DNA of 64,000 nt from Paenirhizobium naphthalenivorans (GCF_007992095.1 NZ_BJZP01000021.1:1-64000); one strand, 5' to 3'. Shown: positions 37,183-48,997, counted from the first letter of the stretch. Notes: generated by a model not told the origin, from the sequence alone. Program-made: numbers and translations.

Positions 37183-40100
37183 TGATGGCCTGTTGCCGTC
37201 TGGCGACGATCCGGCGGTCTGGCTCGACTGGACAACGCTGCAACAGGCGGTGGCCTCAGACCCGGCGCGATCCGCCTGGGTGTCCGCCAATGCCGGATCT
37301 GGAAAAACCCATGTCCTGACCCAACGCGTCATCCGCCTCCTGCTTGCTGGCGCCCGCCCCTCCTCGATCCTCTGTCTGACCTATACCAAGGCTGCGGCCT
37401 CGGAAATGTCTAACCGCGTCTTCTCGCGGCTCGCCGAATGGGCAACGTTGCCGGACGAGAAACTGGCCGAGCGTCTTTATGCGATCGAGCGTCTCCAGCC
37501 GGATCGGATCAAGCTCGCCGAAGCGCGGCGGCTGTTCGCCCGTGCGCTGGAAACACCGGGTGGCCTGAAGATCCAGACCATCCATGCCTTTTGCGAAGCG
37601 CTGCTACATCAGTTCCCGCTAGAGGCCAATGTCGCGGGCCATTTCACCGTGCTCGACGACCGTGCCGCCCATGCGGTTCTTGCCGAAGCCCGCCGCTCGC
37701 TGCTGACGGCGACCTCGTCCGAGGATGACGCGACTCTCGCCGATGCCTTTTCCCAGGTCCTCAGCATTGCCGACGAGAACGGACTTGAAACACTGCTTGG
37801 CGATCTCGTCGCCAATCGGCATGCGATGCGCGCCTTTGTCCGGGCCGCGGAAGCGGGTGGTGGCGTGGATGCGCTGCTGCGCAAAGGGCTGGGCATTGGC
37901 GCGGATGACACGGAGGACAGCCTGCTTGCAGAGAGCTGGCCCCTGCCCTCGCTCGATGGAGCGATGCTCACGACCTATATCCTTCTGGCGCGCGACAAGG
38001 GCGGCAAGACGGTGCAGGAGGTCGCCGATCTGCTGGAAAGCGCCGCGCATGAAATCGATTCGCGCAAGCGCCTCAGCCTGGTGGAAGCCGCATTCTTGAC
38101 CAAGTCGGGAAAGCCGAAGGCAGACACGTCCCTGATCGCCGCCGCCATGACCAAAGCGGCGGCGCATCTACGCGACGCCATGCTGGAAGCGCGCGACCAC
38201 TTCGTCGCCTTCCGAGACCGGCTCGCCCTGTTCCGCATGTATCAGGCGACCCTGGCGGCGCTAACGCTCGCCGCTCGGCTCGACGACGACTACGAGGAGC
38301 TGAAGAAGAAGCGCAGCCAGCTCGATTTCGAGGATCTGATCGTGCGCACGGCCGAATTGCTGCTGCGCAGCGACGTCGGCCCCTGGGTGCATTACAAGCT
38401 CGACCAGGGCATCGACCATATTCTCGTCGATGAAGCGCAGGATACCAGCCCGGTGCAATGGTCGGTCATCCGCTCGTTGCGCGAGGATTTCTTCTCCGGC
38501 GAGAGCGCCCGTAGCCTGACGCGCACCTTCTTTGCTGTCGGCGACGAAAAGCAGTCCATCTATTCTTTCCAAGGCGCCCGGCCGGAGCGTTTTTCCGAAG
38601 AGGCCTTAGCCACGGCGCGCGCCGTGGCAGCGGGAAGCCAGATCTTCAGCGAGGTCCGCCTGCCGCTCTCCTTCCGTTCGACGTCCGCGGTTCTCTCCGC
38701 CGTCGACCAGGTCTTCTCCGTTGAGAGTAACGCGAGAGGTCTCAGCGCCCGTGGCGAAGACGTGGTGCACATGTCCAGCCGGCTTGGACACCCCGGCACG
38801 GTCGATCTGTGGAACATGATCGCGGCGGAACCTGCAGCCAAGACGGAAGACTGGACGGCCCCCTTTGACGCGACGCCCGAGAGCGCACCCTCAGCTATCC
38901 TTGCACGGCGGATCGCCTTCACCGTCGAGCAGCTGATCGGCAAGGAAACCATCGTCGAGAAAGGCAAGCGCAGGCCGATCCGGGCCGGCGACATTCTCGT
39001 CCTGGTGCGCAAACGCGACAGCTTCGTCAATGCCCTCACACGTGCGCTGAAGCGACGCAACAATATCCCGGTCGCCGGTGCCGACCGGCTGAAGCTCACC
39101 TCGCATATCGCCGTGCAGGATCTGCTGGCACTCGGCCGCTTCGTTCTCCTGCCCGCTGACGATCTCTCGCTCGCGGCGCTTCTGAAGAGCCCGCTGTTCA
39201 ACCACAGCGAGGAAGACCTCTTCGAACTGGCTGCCAATCGGCCCGCAAACTGCGGTCTTTGGGACCATATGCGCGCCGCCGCCGAAGACGCTCCGCACCA
39301 ATGGCGCGAAACGGTCAGTCAGCTTGACGCGTTTTTCCGTCTGTCCCAGGGGCTGCCTGTGCATGATTTCTATGCCCGCGTTCTCGGTGTTCATGGTGGC
39401 CGCCGCGCCTATCTTGCTCGCCTGGGCAGCGAGGTGAGCGACATCCTCGACGAGTTCCTGAGTTTTGCGCTGGCCTTCGAGACAGCCGGCCTTCCCGGCT
39501 TGCAGGCCTTTGTCTCCACCCTTGAGACAGAAGCACCCGAGGTGAAGCGCGAACAGGACAAGGATCGTGACGAGGTGCGCATCATGACAGTGCATGCCTC
39601 GAAAGGACTGGAAGCACCGATCGTCTTCCTGGTCGATGGCGGGGGGAAGCCCTTCAACCACAGCCATCTCGCCAAGTTTCGCCTGATCGAGGCCCGCGAC
39701 GATCTACCACAGCTTCCCGTTTGGGTGCCGAACAAGACGCTGGCGAACTCCCTGGTCGAGGCTGATGTCGAGCGGCGTCGGCAGATGGCGGAGGAAGAGT
39801 ATCGCCGCCTGCTCTACGTAGCGATGACGCGCGCCGCCGATCGCCTGATCATTTGCGGCTACCGCGGAGTGCGCGAACCCGGTGAAATCTGGCATCAGAT
39901 GATCGCCGACGCTTTGCGTGCCAAGGCAGACACTTGCCGCGAGGTCGAATATTCCAGCCCGGACGGCACATGGGAAGGCCTTGCCTGGCGTCTTGCCGAT
40001 CCGGCAAGGGACTTTGACAGCGAGGCCGAAAGATCCGCCGAGACGCGCGACGATGTCTTGCCGGATGCGCTTCTCACGCCTCTTCCGGCAACCCCCGGCC

Positions 40101-40726
40101 TGCCGCGACCGCTCAGCCCCTCGGGCGCCGGTGCGATAATCATCGACGAGGCCGACGACGCGCTGGTGACTTCTCCCCTCTTCGCAGAACGGGAATCGGC
40201 CGGCATCGCCCTGCAAAAAGGTCGCCTCGTGCACCGGATGCTGCAGATGCTGCCCCTAATCGCAGCACCCGAACGCGAGGCTGCTGCCCGGCGCTATGCG
40301 GCGCGGGCAGCCCGCTTCTGGCCCGCCGCCGAACGGGAGAAGCTTGTCCAGACAATCATGGCGGTGCTTGAGCACCCCGACCTCGAAGCCATCTTCTCGG
40401 ACGACGGCCAGGCGGAGGTCTCGGTGATGGGCAGTTTCCTGCTAAACGGGGAGGAGCGTGCCGTTTCCGGCCGGATCGACCGCATGGCCGTGGTCGATGA
40501 ACGAGTGATGCTGGTGGACTACAAGACCAATCGCTCCTCGCCGCGCAGCCCCGCAGACGCCCCGCTGTCACATCGTGCGCAGCTGGCGATCTATCGCGAG
40601 ATCCTGCGGCCGCTCTATCCGGACCGCCAATTCGACTGCCTTCTCGTCTACACGGAGGCGGGCACTGTTCTGAGCCTTGACGAGGATACCCTGTCGCAGT
40701 CCCTTGCCGCGCTCAAGGCATCATGA
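37172..40726 (+). CDS. addA: Double-strand break repair helicase AddA
   Basis: An 1184-residue UvrD-like helicase with C-terminal nuclease. I place the start at ATG 37172 (MTTDDGLLPSGDD); the frame is open further upstream inside addB. Motifs are Walker A ANAGSGKTHVL (about residues 40-50), QLDFEDLI, Walker B VDEAQDTSPVQW, VGDEKQSIYSFQGARP, the late helicase motif MTVHASKGLEAPIVF, and the nuclease core LVDYKTNRSSPRS near residue 1120. It pairs with AddB, encoded immediately upstream with an 11-base overlap. Confidence 0.96.
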   Translation: MTTDDGLLPSGDDPAVWLDWTTLQQAVASDPARSAWVSANAGSGKTHVLTQRVIRLLLAGARPSSILCLTYTKAAASEMSNRVFSRLAEWATLPDEKLAERLYAIERLQPDRIKLAEARRLFARALETPGGLKIQTIHAFCEALLHQFPLEANVAGHFTVLDDRAAHAVLAEARRSLLTATSSEDDATLADAFSQVLSIADENGLETLLGDLVANRHAMRAFVRAAEAGGGVDALLRKGLGIGADDTEDSLLAESWPLPSLDGAMLTTYILLARDKGGKTVQEVADLLESAAHEIDSRKRLSLVEAAFLTKSGKPKADTSLIAAAMTKAAAHLRDAMLEARDHFVAFRDRLALFRMYQATLAALTLAARLDDDYEELKKKRSQLDFEDLIVRTAELLLRSDVGPWVHYKLDQGIDHILVDEAQDTSPVQWSVIRSLREDFFSGESARSLTRTFFAVGDEKQSIYSFQGARPERFSEEALATARAVAAGSQIFSEVRLPLSFRSTSAVLSAVDQVFSVESNARGLSARGEDVVHMSSRLGHPGTVDLWNMIAAEPAAKTEDWTAPFDATPESAPSAILARRIAFTVEQLIGKETIVEKGKRRPIRAGDILVLVRKRDSFVNALTRALKRRNNIPVAGADRLKLTSHIAVQDLLALGRFVLLPADDLSLAALLKSPLFNHSEEDLFELAANRPANCGLWDHMRAAAEDAPHQWRETVSQLDAFFRLSQGLPVHDFYARVLGVHGGRRAYLARLGSEVSDILDEFLSFALAFETAGLPGLQAFVSTLETEAPEVKREQDKDRDEVRIMTVHASKGLEAPIVFLVDGGGKPFNHSHLAKFRLIEARDDLPQLPVWVPNKTLANSLVEADVERRRQMAEEEYRRLLYVAMTRAADRLIICGYRGVREPGEIWHQMIADALRAKADTCREVEYSSPDGTWEGLAWRLADPARDFDSEAERSAETRDDVLPDALLTPLPATPGLPRPLSPSGAGAIIIDEADDALVTSPLFAERESAGIALQKGRLVHRMLQMLPLIAAPEREAAARRYAARAARFWPAAEREKLVQTIMAVLEHPDLEAIFSDDGQAEVSVMGSFLLNGEERAVSGRIDRMAVVDERVMLVDYKTNRSSPRSPADAPLSHRAQLAIYREILRPLYPDRQFDCLLVYTEAGTVLSLDEDTLSQSLAALKAS

Positions 40727-40801
40727 GATACCGCATATTGAAATTGCGGCTGGTTCACATCACATATCTAGCTGAAACCGTTACCGGTAAAGGAGCAACT
40801 C

Positions 40802-41122
40802 ATGGCTACGGTAAAAGTCGATAATTCCAATTTTCAGGCTGAAGTCCTCGATTCGGCCGAGCCCGTGGTCGTGGACTTCTGGGCCGAATGGTGCGGTCCG
40901 TGCAAGATGATCGCCCCGAGTCTCGAAGAAATCTCCAACGAGCTGGCCGGCAAGGTCAAGGTCGTCAAGGTCAATATTGACGAGAACCCGGAAATCGCCG
41001 CCAAGTTCGGCGTTCGCTCAATCCCGACCCTTGCCATGTTCAAGGGCGGCGAAGTGGCCGACATCAAGGTCGGCGCGGCGCCGAAGACCGCTCTTTCGAG
41101 CTGGATTTCCAGCGCAGCGTGA
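40802..41122 (+). CDS. trxA: Thioredoxin 1
   Basis: A 106-residue thioredoxin with the active site WCGPC (Cys31 and Cys34), the buried aspartate in VVVDFWAEW and the cis-proline in [12 protein letters not shown]. It is a cytoplasmic disulfide reductant for ribonucleotide reductase, methionine sulfoxide reductase and others. AAAGGAG lies nine bases before the ATG. A 75-base gap after addA, and its own terminator, suggest at least partly independent expression. Confidence 0.97.
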   Translation: MATVKVDNSNFQAEVLDSAEPVVVDFWAEWCGPCKMIAPSLEEISNELAGKVKVVKVNIDENPEIAAKFGVRSIPTLAMFKGGEVADIKVGAAPKTALSSWISSAA

Positions 41123-41146
41123 TCGGCCTCGTCGGTTACATGCAAG

Positions 41147-41175
41147 AAAGCCGGGCTTGAGCCCGGCTTTTTCTT
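41147..41175. terminator. Convergent terminator between trxA and folC
   Basis: AAAGCCGGGC (41147-41156) pairs with GCCCGGCTTT (41161-41170) across TTGA and is followed by TTCTT. On the minus strand the stem also ends in TTT followed by CTTGCA. It lies 25 bases after trxA and directly beyond the folC stop. Confidence 0.9.
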
Positions 41176-42517
41176 ATTTGGGCGGTGTACCGTTATCGGC
41201 TAGGACATTGCCGACGAGATAGAGCGAGCCGCCGATCAGGATACGGGGCGGGGCGGCGTCCGGATCGATCCGCTCGGCGATCTCCTGAAGCGCCTCGGCA
41301 ACCGATTCCATCGGAGCGGCCACCAACCCGGCCTCGAAGGCGGCATGAGCCAGAGCGACGGGATCAAGCGCCGCGTCCGTGCCACGGATTGGCACCGTGA
41401 ATACGTCCTGGGCAATATCGGCAAACGCGCGGAAATAGCCAACCGGGTCCTTGGTATTGATCATCCCGGTGATCAGGTAGAGCGGCCGCGACTGACGCTC
41501 TTCGAAACCGGCCATGGCCTCGGCGATTACTTCACCCGCGCCCGGATTGTGCCCGCCGTCGACCCAAATCTCCGCGCCCGACGGCGCGAAGGCAATCAGA
41601 TTGCCTTCGGTCAGCCGCTGCAGGCGACCTGGCCATTCAACCGAATTCATCGCTTTTTCCGCCATGGCTGCAGTCACCTCGAAGCCGGCGGCCTTGACCG
41701 CGCGAATCGCTGCCGCCGCGTTGCCATACTGATGCCGCCCCGGCAGCCGCGGCAGCGGCAGATCCATCAGGCCGAATTCGTCCTGATAGACAAGCCGACC
41801 GAATTCCTCGTGAGCACCGAAATCCTGACCAAAGACAGCCAGCGGACAGCCAAGACGCTCAGCCGTTGTAACCAGCACCTCACGGGCCGAGTCATATTCC
41901 TGCTGACCGATCACCACTGGTTGGCCGCGCTTCATAATTCCCGCCTTTTCAGCGGCGATCAGTTCGACCCGGTCTCCGAGATAGGGCTGGTGGTCGAGAG
42001 AGATCGGCATGATCACCGAGACGGCCGGCGTCTCGATGACATTGGTCGCGTCGAAACGACCACCGAGGCCGACCTCGATGATAGCGACGTCGGCAGGCTG
42101 TTCGGAAAAAAGCAGGAAAGTCACGGCCGTCAGGATCTCAAAGACGGTAATCTGCTGACCGCCATTGGCGATGGCGACCCGCCGTAAGGCATCGGCAAAA
42201 ACCGTATCCTCAACCAGTTGCCCCGCCCCACCCTTGACGCCGATACGGTAACGCTCGTGCCAGCGGACCAGATGGGGCGACGTGTGGACATGGACGCTGA
42301 GGCCCTGCGCCTCGAGCAGCGCACGGCAGAAGGCCGTCACCGAGCCCTTGCCGTTGGTGCCGGCCACATGAATGACCGGTGGCAGCCGGTCCTGCGGATT
42401 GCCCAGCAGTTCCAGTAGCCGACGGATGCGTGTGAGGGAGAGATCAAAGCCCTTCGGGTGCAACCCCATGAGCTCGTTGATCACCTGTTCTGCCTTGCTG
42501 AAGGCGGGGTCGGCCAT
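41174..42517 (-). CDS. folC: Bifunctional folylpolyglutamate / dihydrofolate synthase
   Basis: A 447-residue Mur-ligase-fold enzyme that adds glutamate to dihydropteroate and folates. The P-loop is HVAGTNGKGSVTAF (about residues 48-61); LIALEVGLGGRFDATNV-type signature appears as IIEVGLGGRFDATNVI, followed by ISLDHQPYLG and VDGGHNPGAG. The start is either ATG 42517 or GTG 42523, neither with a strong SD. It is the last gene of trpF-trpB-trpA-accD-folC, a conserved alphaproteobacterial order. Confidence 0.94.
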   Translation of the reverse strand: MADPAFSKAEQVINELMGLHPKGFDLSLTRIRRLLELLGNPQDRLPPVIHVAGTNGKGSVTAFCRALLEAQGLSVHVHTSPHLVRWHERYRIGVKGGAGQLVEDTVFADALRRVAIANGGQQITVFEILTAVTFLLFSEQPADVAIIEVGLGGRFDATNVIETPAVSVIMPISLDHQPYLGDRVELIAAEKAGIMKRGQPVVIGQQEYDSAREVLVTTAERLGCPLAVFGQDFGAHEEFGRLVYQDEFGLMDLPLPRLPGRHQYGNAAAAIRAVKAAGFEVTAAMAEKAMNSVEWPGRLQRLTEGNLIAFAPSGAEIWVDGGHNPGAGEVIAEAMAGFEERQSRPLYLITGMINTKDPVGYFRAFADIAQDVFTVPIRGTDAALDPVALAHAAFEAGLVAAPMESVAEALQEIAERIDPDAAPPRILIGGSLYLVGNVLADNGTPPK

Positions 42518-42562
42518 ATTCACAATATTCCGCTGCTTCGCGTTCCAGGGCCGATAAGCGAC

Positions 42563-43468
42563 TTAGGCCGATGCCTTCTCAGGCACGGCAGACTCGGCTG
42601 CTGTCGCGCCCACGCCGACCGGGCGCTTCAACATGATCTTCAAAGTCCGCGCGAGCAGCGACGGAATATCATGGCGCTTGACCACCATGTCTATCATGCC
42701 ATGTTCCAGCAGATATTCGGAGGTCTGGAAGCCTTCCGGCAGCTTCTCGCGAATAGTCTGCTCGATGACCCGCTTGCCGGCAAAGCAGATCTCTGCGCCT
42801 GGCTCGGCAATGTGGAGATCCCCTAACATCGCATAGGATGCGGTCACGCCACCGGTGGTCGGATTGGTCAGCACGACGATATAGGGAAGGCCTGCTTCCT
42901 TGAGCATGTCGACCGCGACCGTGGTACGCGGCAACTGCATCAGCGAAAGGATACCTTCCTGCATGCGGGCCCCGCCAGAAGCGGGGAACATGACGAGCGG
43001 GCACTTCTCCGCGATGGCACGTTCAAACGCCTTGACGATAGCCTCGCCGGCGGCAATCCCGAGCGAACCACCCATGAAGTTAAACTCATGAACGACGGCA
43101 ACCAGCTTGACGCCTTCAACCGTGCCAACGCCGGCGAGAATCGTGTCTTCCTGCTCTGTCTTCAGGCGGCTGTCCTTCAGGCGGTCGGCGTATTTCTTCG
43201 AATCGCGGAACTTCAGCGGATCCTGTGCCACCTTCGGCTGCGGCAAGGCTTCATAGCGCCCCTCGTCGAATAGATCGGTCAAGCGTGCCTTCGCCGGCAT
43301 CTTCATGTGATAGCCCGAGGCCGGGATCACCCACTTGTTCTCCTCGAGATCCTTGTGAAAGACCATCTCGCCCGTTTCGGGACATTTGATCCAAAGATTC
43401 TCGGGAACCTCGCGGCGGCCCAACATGGAATTGATCCGCGGCCGCACGTAATTGGTAATCCAGTTCAC
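42563..43468 (-). CDS. accD: Acetyl-CoA carboxylase carboxyltransferase subunit beta
   Basis: A 301-residue AccD that transfers carboxyl from biotin to acetyl-CoA with AccA. The crotonase-like core is complete ([50 protein letters not shown]). The N-terminal four-cysteine zinc ribbon of E. coli AccD is degenerate: the segment reads [13 protein letters not shown] and [12 protein letters not shown], leaving only Cys29 of the usual C-x2-C...C-x2-C ligands. I recall this as a Rhizobiales-wide trait. It lies 38 bases after trpA and 45 bases before folC. Confidence 0.96.
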   Translation of the reverse strand: MNWITNYVRPRINSMLGRREVPENLWIKCPETGEMVFHKDLEENKWVIPASGYHMKMPAKARLTDLFDEGRYEALPQPKVAQDPLKFRDSKKYADRLKDSRLKTEQEDTILAGVGTVEGVKLVAVVHEFNFMGGSLGIAAGEAIVKAFERAIAEKCPLVMFPASGGARMQEGILSLMQLPRTTVAVDMLKEAGLPYIVVLTNPTTGGVTASYAMLGDLHIAEPGAEICFAGKRVIEQTIREKLPEGFQTSEYLLEHGMIDMVVKRHDIPSLLARTLKIMLKRPVGVGATAAESAVPEKASA

Positions 43469-43506
43469 TTGACTAACTCCTGACTGTCCCAGTCAATATG
43501 GGAAGA

Positions 43507-44346
43507 CTATTCGGCGGCGGCAAGGCGAGCGGCATGAACGCCGGCCGAAAGACCACGAACGAAGGTGGCGACTGCCTGCACCGTATCGGCGGAGGCGTGG
43601 CCATCCTTGTCGAGCGAGGTCGCCACCTGATTGACGATCGCGGTACCGACCACCACGCCATCGGCGGAGGCGCCGATCAGGCGCGCGTGTTCGGCGGTCT
43701 TGACACCGAAACCGACGCAGACGGGCAGATCGGTCTGGCTCTTGATCCGCTGGACGGCACCGGCGATCTTCGACGGATCAGGCAGGGCCGAACCGGTGAT
43801 GCCGGTCATCGACACATAGTAGACGAAACCCGACGTGTTGGTCAGCACCTTGGGCAGGCGCTTGTCATCGGTCGTCGGCGTGGTGAGGCGAATGAAGTTG
43901 ATGTCCTTGGCGCGCGCCGGGATGCACAACTCATTATCCATCTCGGCCGGCAGGTCGACAATGATAAGGCCGTCGATACCGGCTTCGAGCGCATCCTCGA
44001 GGAAACGATCTACGCCGTAGACGTAGATGGGATTGTAGTAACCCATGATCACGATCGGGGTTGTGTCATCGCCCTTGCGGAACTCGCGGGCCATCTGCAG
44101 CGTCTTTCTCATCGTCTGGCCGCCCTTCAGCGCACGCTGGCCTGCCATCTGGATGGCCGGGCCATCGGCCATCGGGTCGGAAAACGGTGCGCCAAGCTCG
44201 ATAACATCGGCACCGGCTGCGGGAAGCGCCTTCATGATTTTCAGCGAGGTTTCGTAATCTGGATCGCCACCCATGAAATAGGTGACGAGCGCCGGCCGGC
44301 CCTCAGCCTTCAGTGCGGCGAATTTCTTGTCCATACGAGCGGTCAT
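43507..44346 (-). CDS. trpA: Tryptophan synthase alpha chain
   Basis: A 279-residue TIM barrel that cleaves indole-glycerol phosphate and channels indole to TrpB. The catalytic glutamate is in [16 protein letters not shown] and the catalytic aspartate in [14 protein letters not shown] 44346 (MTARMDKKF) lies one base beyond the trpB stop; a longer in-frame extension reaches into trpB and is not conserved in sequence style. Confidence 0.97.
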   Translation of the reverse strand: MTARMDKKFAALKAEGRPALVTYFMGGDPDYETSLKIMKALPAAGADVIELGAPFSDPMADGPAIQMAGQRALKGGQTMRKTLQMAREFRKGDDTTPIVIMGYYNPIYVYGVDRFLEDALEAGIDGLIIVDLPAEMDNELCIPARAKDINFIRLTTPTTDDKRLPKVLTNTSGFVYYVSMTGITGSALPDPSKIAGAVQRIKSQTDLPVCVGFGVKTAEHARLIGASADGVVVGTAIVNQVATSLDKDGHASADTVQAVATFVRGLSAGVHAARLAAAE

Positions 44347-44347
44347 G

Positions 44348-45568
44348 TCAGAGCCCCATACCCAGAATCTTGCCGACGGTGAAGATATCCTTGTCGCCGC
44401 GGCCACAGAGATTCATCACGATGATCTGGTCCTTGTCCATCTTCGGCGCGCGCTTGATGACTTCGGCCAGCGCATGGCTCGGTTCCAGCGCGGGAATGAT
44501 GCCCTCGGTGCGGGTCAGCATCTGGAAGGCCGCCAGCGCCTCGGTGTCCATGATCGGCACGTATTCGACGCGGCCCTGATCTTTCAGCCAGGAATGCTCC
44601 GGACCGATGCCCGGATAGTCGAGGCCGGCCGAGATCGAATGGCCTTCCTTGATCTGCCCGTCGCCGTCCTGCAACAGATAGGTGCGGTTGCCATGCAGAA
44701 CGCCCGGCGAACCGGCCGTCAGCGAGGCGCAATGCTCTTCGCCGTCGAGACCCTTGCCGCCGGCTTCGACGCCGACGATCTTGACCGACGCGTCGTCGAG
44801 GAAGGGGTGGAACAGGCCGATGGCGTTGGACCCGCCACCGACGGCCGCCACCAGCATGTCCGGCAGCCGGCCTTCGGCCGCCATCATCTGTTCCCGGGTT
44901 TCGCGTCCGATCACCGACTGGAAGTCACGGACCATTTCCGGATAGGGGTGTGGACCGGCAGCGGTGCCGATCATGTAATAGGTGTCGTCGACATTGGTGA
45001 CCCAGTCGCGCAGCGCCTCGTTCATCGCGTCCTTCAGCGTGCCGTGGCCGGAGGTCACCGGCCGCACTTCGGCGCCGAGAAGCTTCATGCGGAAGACGTT
45101 CGGCGCCTGGCGCTCCACGTCGGTCGCGCCCATGTAGACGACGCAAGGGATGCCGAAGCGCGCGGCAACGGTCGCCGAGGCGACCCCGTGCTGGCCGGCA
45201 CCGGTCTCGGCGATGATGCGGGTCTTGCCCATGCGCTTGGCGAGCAGGATCTGACCGAGGCAATTGTTGATCTTGTGGCTGCCGGTATGGTTCAGCTCAT
45301 CGCGCTTGAAGTATATTTTCGCGCCACCCAGCTCTTCCGTCAGCCGCTCGGCGAAATAGAGCGGGCTCGGACGGCCGGTATAATGGGTATTCAGATGGGC
45401 AAGTTCGGCCTGGAACTCGGCATCGGTCTTCGCCTTCTCCCACTCGTCCTGAAGTTCGAGGATGAGTGGCATCAGCGTCTCCGCGACGAAACGTCCGCCG
45501 AAAATGCCGAACAGGCCGTCCTCATCGGGTCCTTCGCGGAAGGAGTTGGGTCTGGGTGTCTCGTTCAC
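44348..45568 (-). CDS. trpB: Tryptophan synthase beta chain
   Basis: A 406-residue PLP enzyme that condenses indole with serine. The PLP lysine is in [14 protein letters not shown] and the phosphate-binding glycine loop is [17 protein letters not shown]. The N-terminal region has [13 protein letters not shown], and [16 protein letters not shown] follows the PLP loop. It overlaps the trpF end by four bases and is followed one base later by trpA. Confidence 0.98.
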   Translation of the reverse strand: MNETPRPNSFREGPDEDGLFGIFGGRFVAETLMPLILELQDEWEKAKTDAEFQAELAHLNTHYTGRPSPLYFAERLTEELGGAKIYFKRDELNHTGSHKINNCLGQILLAKRMGKTRIIAETGAGQHGVASATVAARFGIPCVVYMGATDVERQAPNVFRMKLLGAEVRPVTSGHGTLKDAMNEALRDWVTNVDDTYYMIGTAAGPHPYPEMVRDFQSVIGRETREQMMAAEGRLPDMLVAAVGGGSNAIGLFHPFLDDASVKIVGVEAGGKGLDGEEHCASLTAGSPGVLHGNRTYLLQDGDGQIKEGHSISAGLDYPGIGPEHSWLKDQGRVEYVPIMDTEALAAFQMLTRTEGIIPALEPSHALAEVIKRAPKMDKDQIIVMNLCGRGDKDIFTVGKILGMGL

Positions 45569-46239
45569 TGTGCGCTCCCTGAAACCGGCTCGCGGGCCGA
45601 AGCCCGTTCGACTGCCGCGAAAAACTCGTCCATCTTGTCCAGATCCTTGACGCCCGGTGCGCTCTCCACGCCGGACGATACATCGATACCTCGCGCCCCG
45701 GTTTCGCGGAGCGCGGCGGCGATATTGTCCCTATTGAGGCCACCGGAAAGCATGTAATCGACACTGTCGTCAAGCGTCTGCAAAACGCACCAGTCGAACG
45801 ATACTCCGTTGCCGCCCGGCAGATCGGAACCAGCTGGCGGCTTGGCGTCGAACAAGAACCGATCCGCGATACCGATATAGGGCTCGATCCGCTTCAGGTC
45901 ATCGGGCTCGCGGATGGAAAACGCCTTCATCACCGGCAGCCCGCTCACCGCCTTGACGGTCAGCACCCGTTCTGGGCTCTCCTTGCCATGGAACTGCAGG
46001 ATGTCTGGCCGAACCAACGCGATGATCTCGTCGAGCTCGTCGTTGTCGGCATCTACGGTAACGGCGACGATCTTGGCGCGTCCCCTCACCCGGTCGGCTA
46101 GGTGCCCGGCCAAGTCCGGTTCGATATTGCGCGGGCTCTTTTCAAAGAAAATGAAGCCGACATGGGTGGCCCCACGCTCGACGGCACGATCCACCGCCTC
46201 CGGCGTCTTCAATCCGCAGATCTTTATATCGGGTATCAT
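45565..46239 (-). CDS. trpF: Phosphoribosylanthranilate isomerase
   Basis: A 224-residue barrel enzyme for the Amadori rearrangement of phosphoribosyl-anthranilate. The catalytic cysteine is in [12 protein letters not shown] near the N-terminus. The catalytic aspartate and phosphate loops are in [15 protein letters not shown] and [12 protein letters not shown] use ATG 46239 ([10 protein letters not shown]), although the frame stays open to 46266. It is the first gene of the trpFBA-accD-folC run; trpE, trpD and trpC are elsewhere, as normal in rhizobia. Confidence 0.96.
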   Translation of the reverse strand: MIPDIKICGLKTPEAVDRAVERGATHVGFIFFEKSPRNIEPDLAGHLADRVRGRAKIVAVTVDADNDELDEIIALVRPDILQFHGKESPERVLTVKAVSGLPVMKAFSIREPDDLKRIEPYIGIADRFLFDAKPPAGSDLPGGNGVSFDWCVLQTLDDSVDYMLSGGLNRDNIAAALRETGARGIDVSSGVESAPGVKDLDKMDEFFAAVERASAREPVSGSAQ

Positions 46240-46312
46240 GGCAGCCGAAGTCGCACGAAAATGCAAAAGAGTCGAGCCAATTTGCTACGCAAGCTGTTCG
46301 CCGCGCCGACGA

Positions 46313-47068
46313 TCAATCGAAGTCGACGGCATGCAACTGGGTGCCATGCCGCTTCAGCCAGGCCTTAGCCGTCTCCATATGGGGACAAAGGTCGCGGCAA
46401 AGCGCCCAGAAAGCCGGTCCGTGGTTCATCTCCTGCAGGTGCGCGACCTCATGGGCCGCAAGGTAGTCGATCACCGGCGGGGGCGCCATGACAATGCGCC
46501 AGGAGAAACTCAGCTTGCCATCCCAGGAACAGGAGCCCCAGCGGCTGCGGGTATCCTTCATCGTCAGTGACCTGAAGGACTTACCGACAGCCTTTGCATG
46601 TCCGTCGACCAGCAGCTCGAGATCATGCCGGGCTTCCTTCTTGAGGAAATCACCGATGCGACGACCGAGATGCTCTTCCATGCCGCTTACGCTCAGCACT
46701 GGACCAATCTCGGAATCGATCGCTTCAGTCAGACCGCGCAGCCGGCCGGAATGGATGATGCGGTGAGGAACGCCCCGGAGCAGTATTTCGCCACCATCGG
46801 CGAGCCGTTTGTCACTCGAAAACTTGGCAAGCTTCACTTCGAGCCAGCCACGATGGCGCTCGAGAAAATCGGCGATCTCGCGTTCCCGCAGACCGGGCGG
46901 GATCGTCATCTTCAGCCCCCTGCCGCCCGGCTCGATGCGCAGCGTGATGCGGGTGGCGCGCGGGTTGCTGCGGATCGCCAGCGGCATCTCGCGACCGCTC
47001 ACCTCGAGCACGCGGCTCGATGTGGCCGGTGCCTTTGACCGGGCTGGCTTTTGCAAGAATGAAAACAT
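46313..47068 (-). CDS. M48-type YgjP-like metallopeptidase domain protein
   Basis: A 251-residue protein of the YgjP / DUF45 (WLM-related) family. The zinc motif HEVAH is in YLAAHEVAHLQEMNHGP, followed by FWALCRDLCPHMETAKAWL. A conserved stretch upstream, KDTRSRWGSCSWDG, is typical of the family. It is a predicted cytoplasmic metalloprotease of unknown substrate; no signal peptide is present. It lies 73 bases upstream of trpF on the same strand, so it may be part of the same transcript. Confidence 0.88.
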   Translation of the reverse strand: MFSFLQKPARSKAPATSSRVLEVSGREMPLAIRSNPRATRITLRIEPGGRGLKMTIPPGLREREIADFLERHRGWLEVKLAKFSSDKRLADGGEILLRGVPHRIIHSGRLRGLTEAIDSEIGPVLSVSGMEEHLGRRIGDFLKKEARHDLELLVDGHAKAVGKSFRSLTMKDTRSRWGSCSWDGKLSFSWRIVMAPPPVIDYLAAHEVAHLQEMNHGPAFWALCRDLCPHMETAKAWLKRHGTQLHAVDFD

Positions 47069-47103
47069 GACTTCGTCTTAGCCGATTCGGACATTACGCG
47101 CAT

Positions 47104-47131
47104 AAAAAAGCCGGCACGCCAAGGTGCCGGC
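47104..47131 (-). terminator. Rho-independent terminator after the DUF2852 gene
   Basis: On the minus strand GCCGGCAC (from 47131) pairs with GTGCCGGC (to 47110) across a six-base loop, followed by TTTTTT (47109-47104). It lies 19 bases past the DUF2852 stop and just before the YgjP-like gene. Confidence 0.92.
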
Positions 47132-47150
47132 CGATTGCTCTCGATAAGGA

Positions 47151-47585
47151 TCAGACGCCGGTCGCGCCGGAAGCAGCGTTGTCGCTGCGGCGCTCGGTCG
47201 AACGGCCACGCATGAAGCGATCGAATTCCTCCTGATCCTTGGCGCGGCGCAGTTCGCGGACATAGCGGTCGAAATCGGCACGCATCTCGTCGAGCTTACG
47301 ACGTTCCTCTTCAAGGCGATCAAGTTCCGTCTTGCGCCAATCGTCGAAGGCGCCATTGCCGGTAGAGAAATGAGCGCCGCGGAATCCGCTGTGCCGGCAC
47401 TTAGCGAAGATGCCGTCGGCCGTCTGATTGGCGTTCCGCTTGAAAGCGGCGAAACGATCACCAAAGACAATATAGGCCAGCATGGCCAGGCCCAGGGGCC
47501 AGAACACCATGAAGCCGAGCACCATCAAGGCAACGGTCGCCGGCGTCCAATCCGGCCGAAGCAGTGCTGACTGGTTCATCATCAA
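47151..47585 (-). CDS. DUF2852 domain membrane protein
   Basis: A 144-residue small inner-membrane protein found in Rhizobiales (DUF2852). One or two closely spaced hydrophobic segments lie at about residues 15-42 (ATVALMVLGFMVFWPLGLAM). A predicted cytoplasmic coiled coil of alternating acidic and basic residues follows (about 85-125; LDRLEEERRKLDEMRADFDRY). The tail is FMRGRSTERRS. The function is unknown. It is flanked by hairpins on both sides and looks monocistronic. Confidence 0.85.
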   Translation of the reverse strand: MMMNQSALLRPDWTPATVALMVLGFMVFWPLGLAMLAYIVFGDRFAAFKRNANQTADGIFAKCRHSGFRGAHFSTGNGAFDDWRKTELDRLEEERRKLDEMRADFDRYVRELRRAKDQEEFDRFMRGRSTERRSDNAASGATGV

Positions 47586-47641
47586 TTACCCTCGCTTTCA
47601 TCGGGGGCGATATGCCGTCCGATGAAATCGATGTGGGAAAC

Positions 47642-47665
47642 GCTCCCCTTGCGTTCAAGGAGAGC
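47642..47665 (-). terminator. Imperfect hairpin after phaZ
   Basis: GCTCCCCTT (47642-47650) and AAGGAGAGC (47657-47665) are inverted repeats with one G-T wobble when read on the minus strand. The hairpin lies 52 bases past the phaZ stop. It lacks a long T run (GTTTCCC follows), so termination strength is uncertain; it could equally sit in the DUF2852 5' UTR. Confidence 0.4.
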
Positions 47666-47716
47666 ATTTTGGCAATCGGCTAATATACTGAAACCTTCAC
47701 GAAAAACGTGAGCACA

Positions 47717-48997
<1,281 letters not shown>

